Of a stretch of DNA of 64,000 bases, positions 62,151 through 64,000 are shown piece after piece. The stretch spans positions 310,001 through 374,000 of the forward strand of contig CAVQIT010000008.1 of the NCBI GenBank assembly GCA_963712655.1, read 5' to 3'. Position 1 is the first letter of the stretch; each line of letters opens with the position of its first letter. The translations under genes and the position numbers were made by a program. This DNA is from Pollutimonas sp963712655 (GTDB taxonomy: Bacteria > Pseudomonadota > Gammaproteobacteria > Burkholderiales > Burkholderiaceae_B). The notes beneath the pieces were generated by a model. That model was not told the origin of the DNA. It saw nothing but the letters and a program-made list of their open reading frames with translations, and did not search any database.

Positions 62151-64000
62151 CTATAAGCCGCGCCTGCTTAAAGCGTATAGCTTGGCGAGCAGTTCGTCCA
62201 CCGGAACGGGCTTGCACAGTTGATCGGTGAACCCGACGGCGCGCGCTTTCTCGCTGTATCCGTAGCCGGTCAGCGCAATAGCCGGCAGGTCGGCGTTGCG
62301 CCCGCTTTTCCGCAACGCCGCCAGCAAGGTGTAGCCATCCATGTTCGGCATGCCCAGATCCGAGAGCAGGACGTCGAAGTCGTTGCTTCTCAAGTAATCG
62401 AGCGCAATCGCGCCATCGCCGGCCGTCGTGACGCGCGCCCCTTTCATTTCACATAGGGCGCTCAAGACATCAAGAACCTCTTTGGAGTCATCGACCAGAA
62501 GGATACGCAAATCATCCAGGCGTCCTCCGAAAGCCGCCGCCGATGCGTCGCCAAGCCTGGTGATATTCGCCACCAATGGTAGCCAGAGGCTGAAGGAAGC
62601 GCCCAAACCCTCGCCCTCCGAGGCCGCCGCGACGCGCCCGCCGTGGGCCTGCGCCAACTGGGCGACCAGCGCCAGGCCTATGCCCAGCCCGTTGCGATTG
62701 CGCTCGTTATGCTGGCGGTCCACCTGACTGAACATGTCGAACACCCTGTCGAGCGACTCCGCAGGGATGCCTATGCCGGTATCCCGCACATCGAGCCTGG
62801 CCTGGCCGTTTTCGCGCGTCAGCGAGACTGTGACGGTTCCGCCGGGCGGCGTGAACTTGATGGCGTTATTCAATAAATTCCATACTATCTGCTCGATTCG
62901 CGTAACGTCGCCATCGAGCATAAGCGCCTCGTGCTCCTTGTGCTCCAGCCCCTCTGCCTGCAATAGTATCTGGCCCTCTTGCGCCTGCGACTCCACCGCC
63001 TGGACGATGCCGGCCACGGCCTCGTTCAAGTTCAACAGCACGCGATTCAACTTGAGCTTGCCCGTTTTCACGCGCGAAAGGTCCAGGAGATCGGCAATGA
63101 TTTGCGCCTGGCTGTTTACCGATCGGCGTATGGCGTCGACAGCTTTGAGCGCGGGCGGCGAAACCGCCACCCCTGGCACGCGCGCAAGCAGGTCGGCATT
63201 CAACTGGATAAGATTCAAAGGGTGGCGCAATTCGTGCGACATGATGGCGATGAATTCGTCCTTCAACACGTTCGAGGCTTGCGTGCGCTGAAGATGCGAC
63301 TGCTGCTCATCTTCCCGGATGCGCTTGTCCGTCAGGTCGCGCGCGATCTTGGCGTAGCCAAGGAACTGGCCATCGACCATAGGGTGAACCACCCCGCTGC
63401 AGAAAAAGCGCGATCCATCCTTGCGCACATGCCAGCGGTCATCGTCCGCATGCCCTCTTTCGAACGCTCTGCGCAGTTCCTGCGCGGGAACGCCCGCGGA
63501 ACGGTCTTCAGGCGTAAAGATAATGTCGACAGGCTGGCCTTCCACTTCCAACGCCTGATAACCGAACATGACCTCGGCCGCCCGGTTCCAGCCAGTTATC
63601 CGTCCCAATTTGTCCATCGTGATGATGGCAAAATCCGTGGTGCTTTCGGCGACCAGCCGCAAACGCTCCAGCCCTTCGCGCAAACGTTCTTCGGCCTGGC
63701 GCCGGTCGGTGATGTCGACGAAGTTCAGCACCGCGCCATCTATGCGGTCTTCAGCGGTCCGGTATGGCAGTATTCTGGCCAGATACCAGCGATTGTCGGT
63801 ACTGCGGACTTCGCGCTCGACAAGACGCAGGGATTCGAACGCTTGAGCGGTGTCGGCCATCATGTCGGAATATTCCAGCCTGTGGGTGATATCCGTCAGC
63901 GATCGGCCGCTATCGGCCGCGATCAGGTTGAACAAGGCGGCGCTCTTGGGCGTAAACCACTTGACGCGCATGCCCCGGTCGACAAAGATAGTGGCGATAT
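62151..64000 (-). CDS. Hybrid histidine kinase, 5' end beyond the window
   Basis: The frame is open to the window edge, so the N-terminus is missing. The visible part has a PAS-like domain (FTPKSAALFNLIAADSGRSLTDITHRLEY), a second PAS (ITGWNRAAEVMFGYQALEVEG), HisKA with IMSHELRHPLNLI, an ATPase domain with NLLNNAIKFTPP, RDTGIGIPAESLDRVFD and GLGIGLALVAQLAQ, and a C-terminal receiver with LLVDDSKEVLD and DVLLSDLGMPNMDGY. The first PAS type is usual in CheB-CheR-PAS-kinase fusions, so the missing part may hold CheB and CheR domains. Confidence 0.9.
   Translation of the reverse strand, partial: IATIFVDRGMRVKWFTPKSAALFNLIAADSGRSLTDITHRLEYSDMMADTAQAFESLRLVEREVRSTDNRWYLARILPYRTAEDRIDGAVLNFVDITDRRQAEERLREGLERLRLVAESTTDFAIITMDKLGRITGWNRAAEVMFGYQALEVEGQPVDIIFTPEDRSAGVPAQELRRAFERGHADDDRWHVRKDGSRFFCSGVVHPMVDGQFLGYAKIARDLTDKRIREDEQQSHLQRTQASNVLKDEFIAIMSHELRHPLNLIQLNADLLARVPGVAVSPPALKAVDAIRRSVNSQAQIIADLLDLSRVKTGKLKLNRVLLNLNEAVAGIVQAVESQAQEGQILLQAEGLEHKEHEALMLDGDVTRIEQIVWNLLNNAIKFTPPGGTVTVSLTRENGQARLDVRDTGIGIPAESLDRVFDMFSQVDRQHNERNRNGLGIGLALVAQLAQAHGGRVAAASEGEGLGASFSLWLPLVANITRLGDASAAAFGGRLDDLRILLVDDSKEVLDVLSALCEMKGARVTTAGDGAIALDYLRSNDFDVLLSDLGMPNMDGYTLLAALRKSGRNADLPAIALTGYGYSEKARAVGFTDQLCKPVPVDELLAKLYALSRRGL

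Noticed and set aside
1..64000. tRNA, rRNA genes, transposases and prophage genes
   Set aside because: None could be recognised by eye on either strand; no inverted-repeat-bounded insertion element was seen.

Overview
The window reads as a chromosomal segment of a betaproteobacterium, most likely family Alcaligenaceae (Bordetella, Achromobacter or Pusillimonas relatives). This is inferred from the mix of a Bug/TctC binding protein, LivHMKGF and Dpp-type uptake operons, many LysR/IclR/GntR regulators and the GC-rich codon use. No rRNA or tRNA gene was recognised, so the placement rests on gene content only.

Positions 1-11000 hold a type I-F (Csy) CRISPR-Cas locus on the minus strand: cas1, a cas2-cas3 fusion, csy1, csy2, csy3, csy4, a terminator, an AT-rich leader and a long array (40 complete repeats plus one cut by the window edge; 40 spacers). 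cas1, the Cas2 domain and csy4 are intact. cas2-3, csy1, csy2 and csy3 each need frame changes to give full-length proteins, mostly of the kind made by single-base insertions. No comparable frameshift was seen in the other ~53 kb. One repeat is mutated at the Csy4 cleavage position.

Positions 11000-31800 are mostly core and sensory genes: rmuC, a TctC binding protein, a LysR regulator, panB, an aldo/keto reductase, an MFS exporter, slyX, a Fur-boxed DUF2061 gene, a divergent response regulator (AraC output) and 7TMR-DISM histidine kinase pair, a GGDEF/EAL protein, a Fur-boxed PepSY-DUF2271-DUF4198-ApbE-diflavin reductase operon, a cold-shock gene, rlmF and an IclR regulator.

Positions 31900-45300 are uptake operons: a branched-chain-amino-acid-type ABC transporter (livH, M, K, G, F), an orphan antitoxin, and a Dpp/Opp-type peptide ABC transporter co-directional with an amidohydrolase and a CobW-type metallochaperone GTPase. 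Positions 45600-48832 carry an alkylation-damage regulon (2OG-Fe(II) oxygenase, alkB, alkA-like glycosylase, ada) with two copies of a shared promoter motif; this Ada lacks three of the four usual zinc cysteines.

Positions 48900-60100 hold the most unusual set: a heme-oxygenase-like diiron oxidase (HDO) with all six predicted metal ligands, two [2Fe-2S] ferredoxins flanking an uncharacterised 104-residue protein, a ferredoxin-type reductase, an HbpS/GlcG-like protein, an aldehyde dehydrogenase, an ornithine-cyclodeaminase-like enzyme, a cytosolic gamma-glutamyltransferase-like hydrolase, a permease, a TauE/SafE exporter and a GntR regulator. GTATAC-type palindromes lie in front of the main transcripts, so this looks like one co-regulated catabolic module with unknown substrate. 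The window ends with a PagL-like lipid A deacylase and two histidine kinases, the last cut by the window edge.
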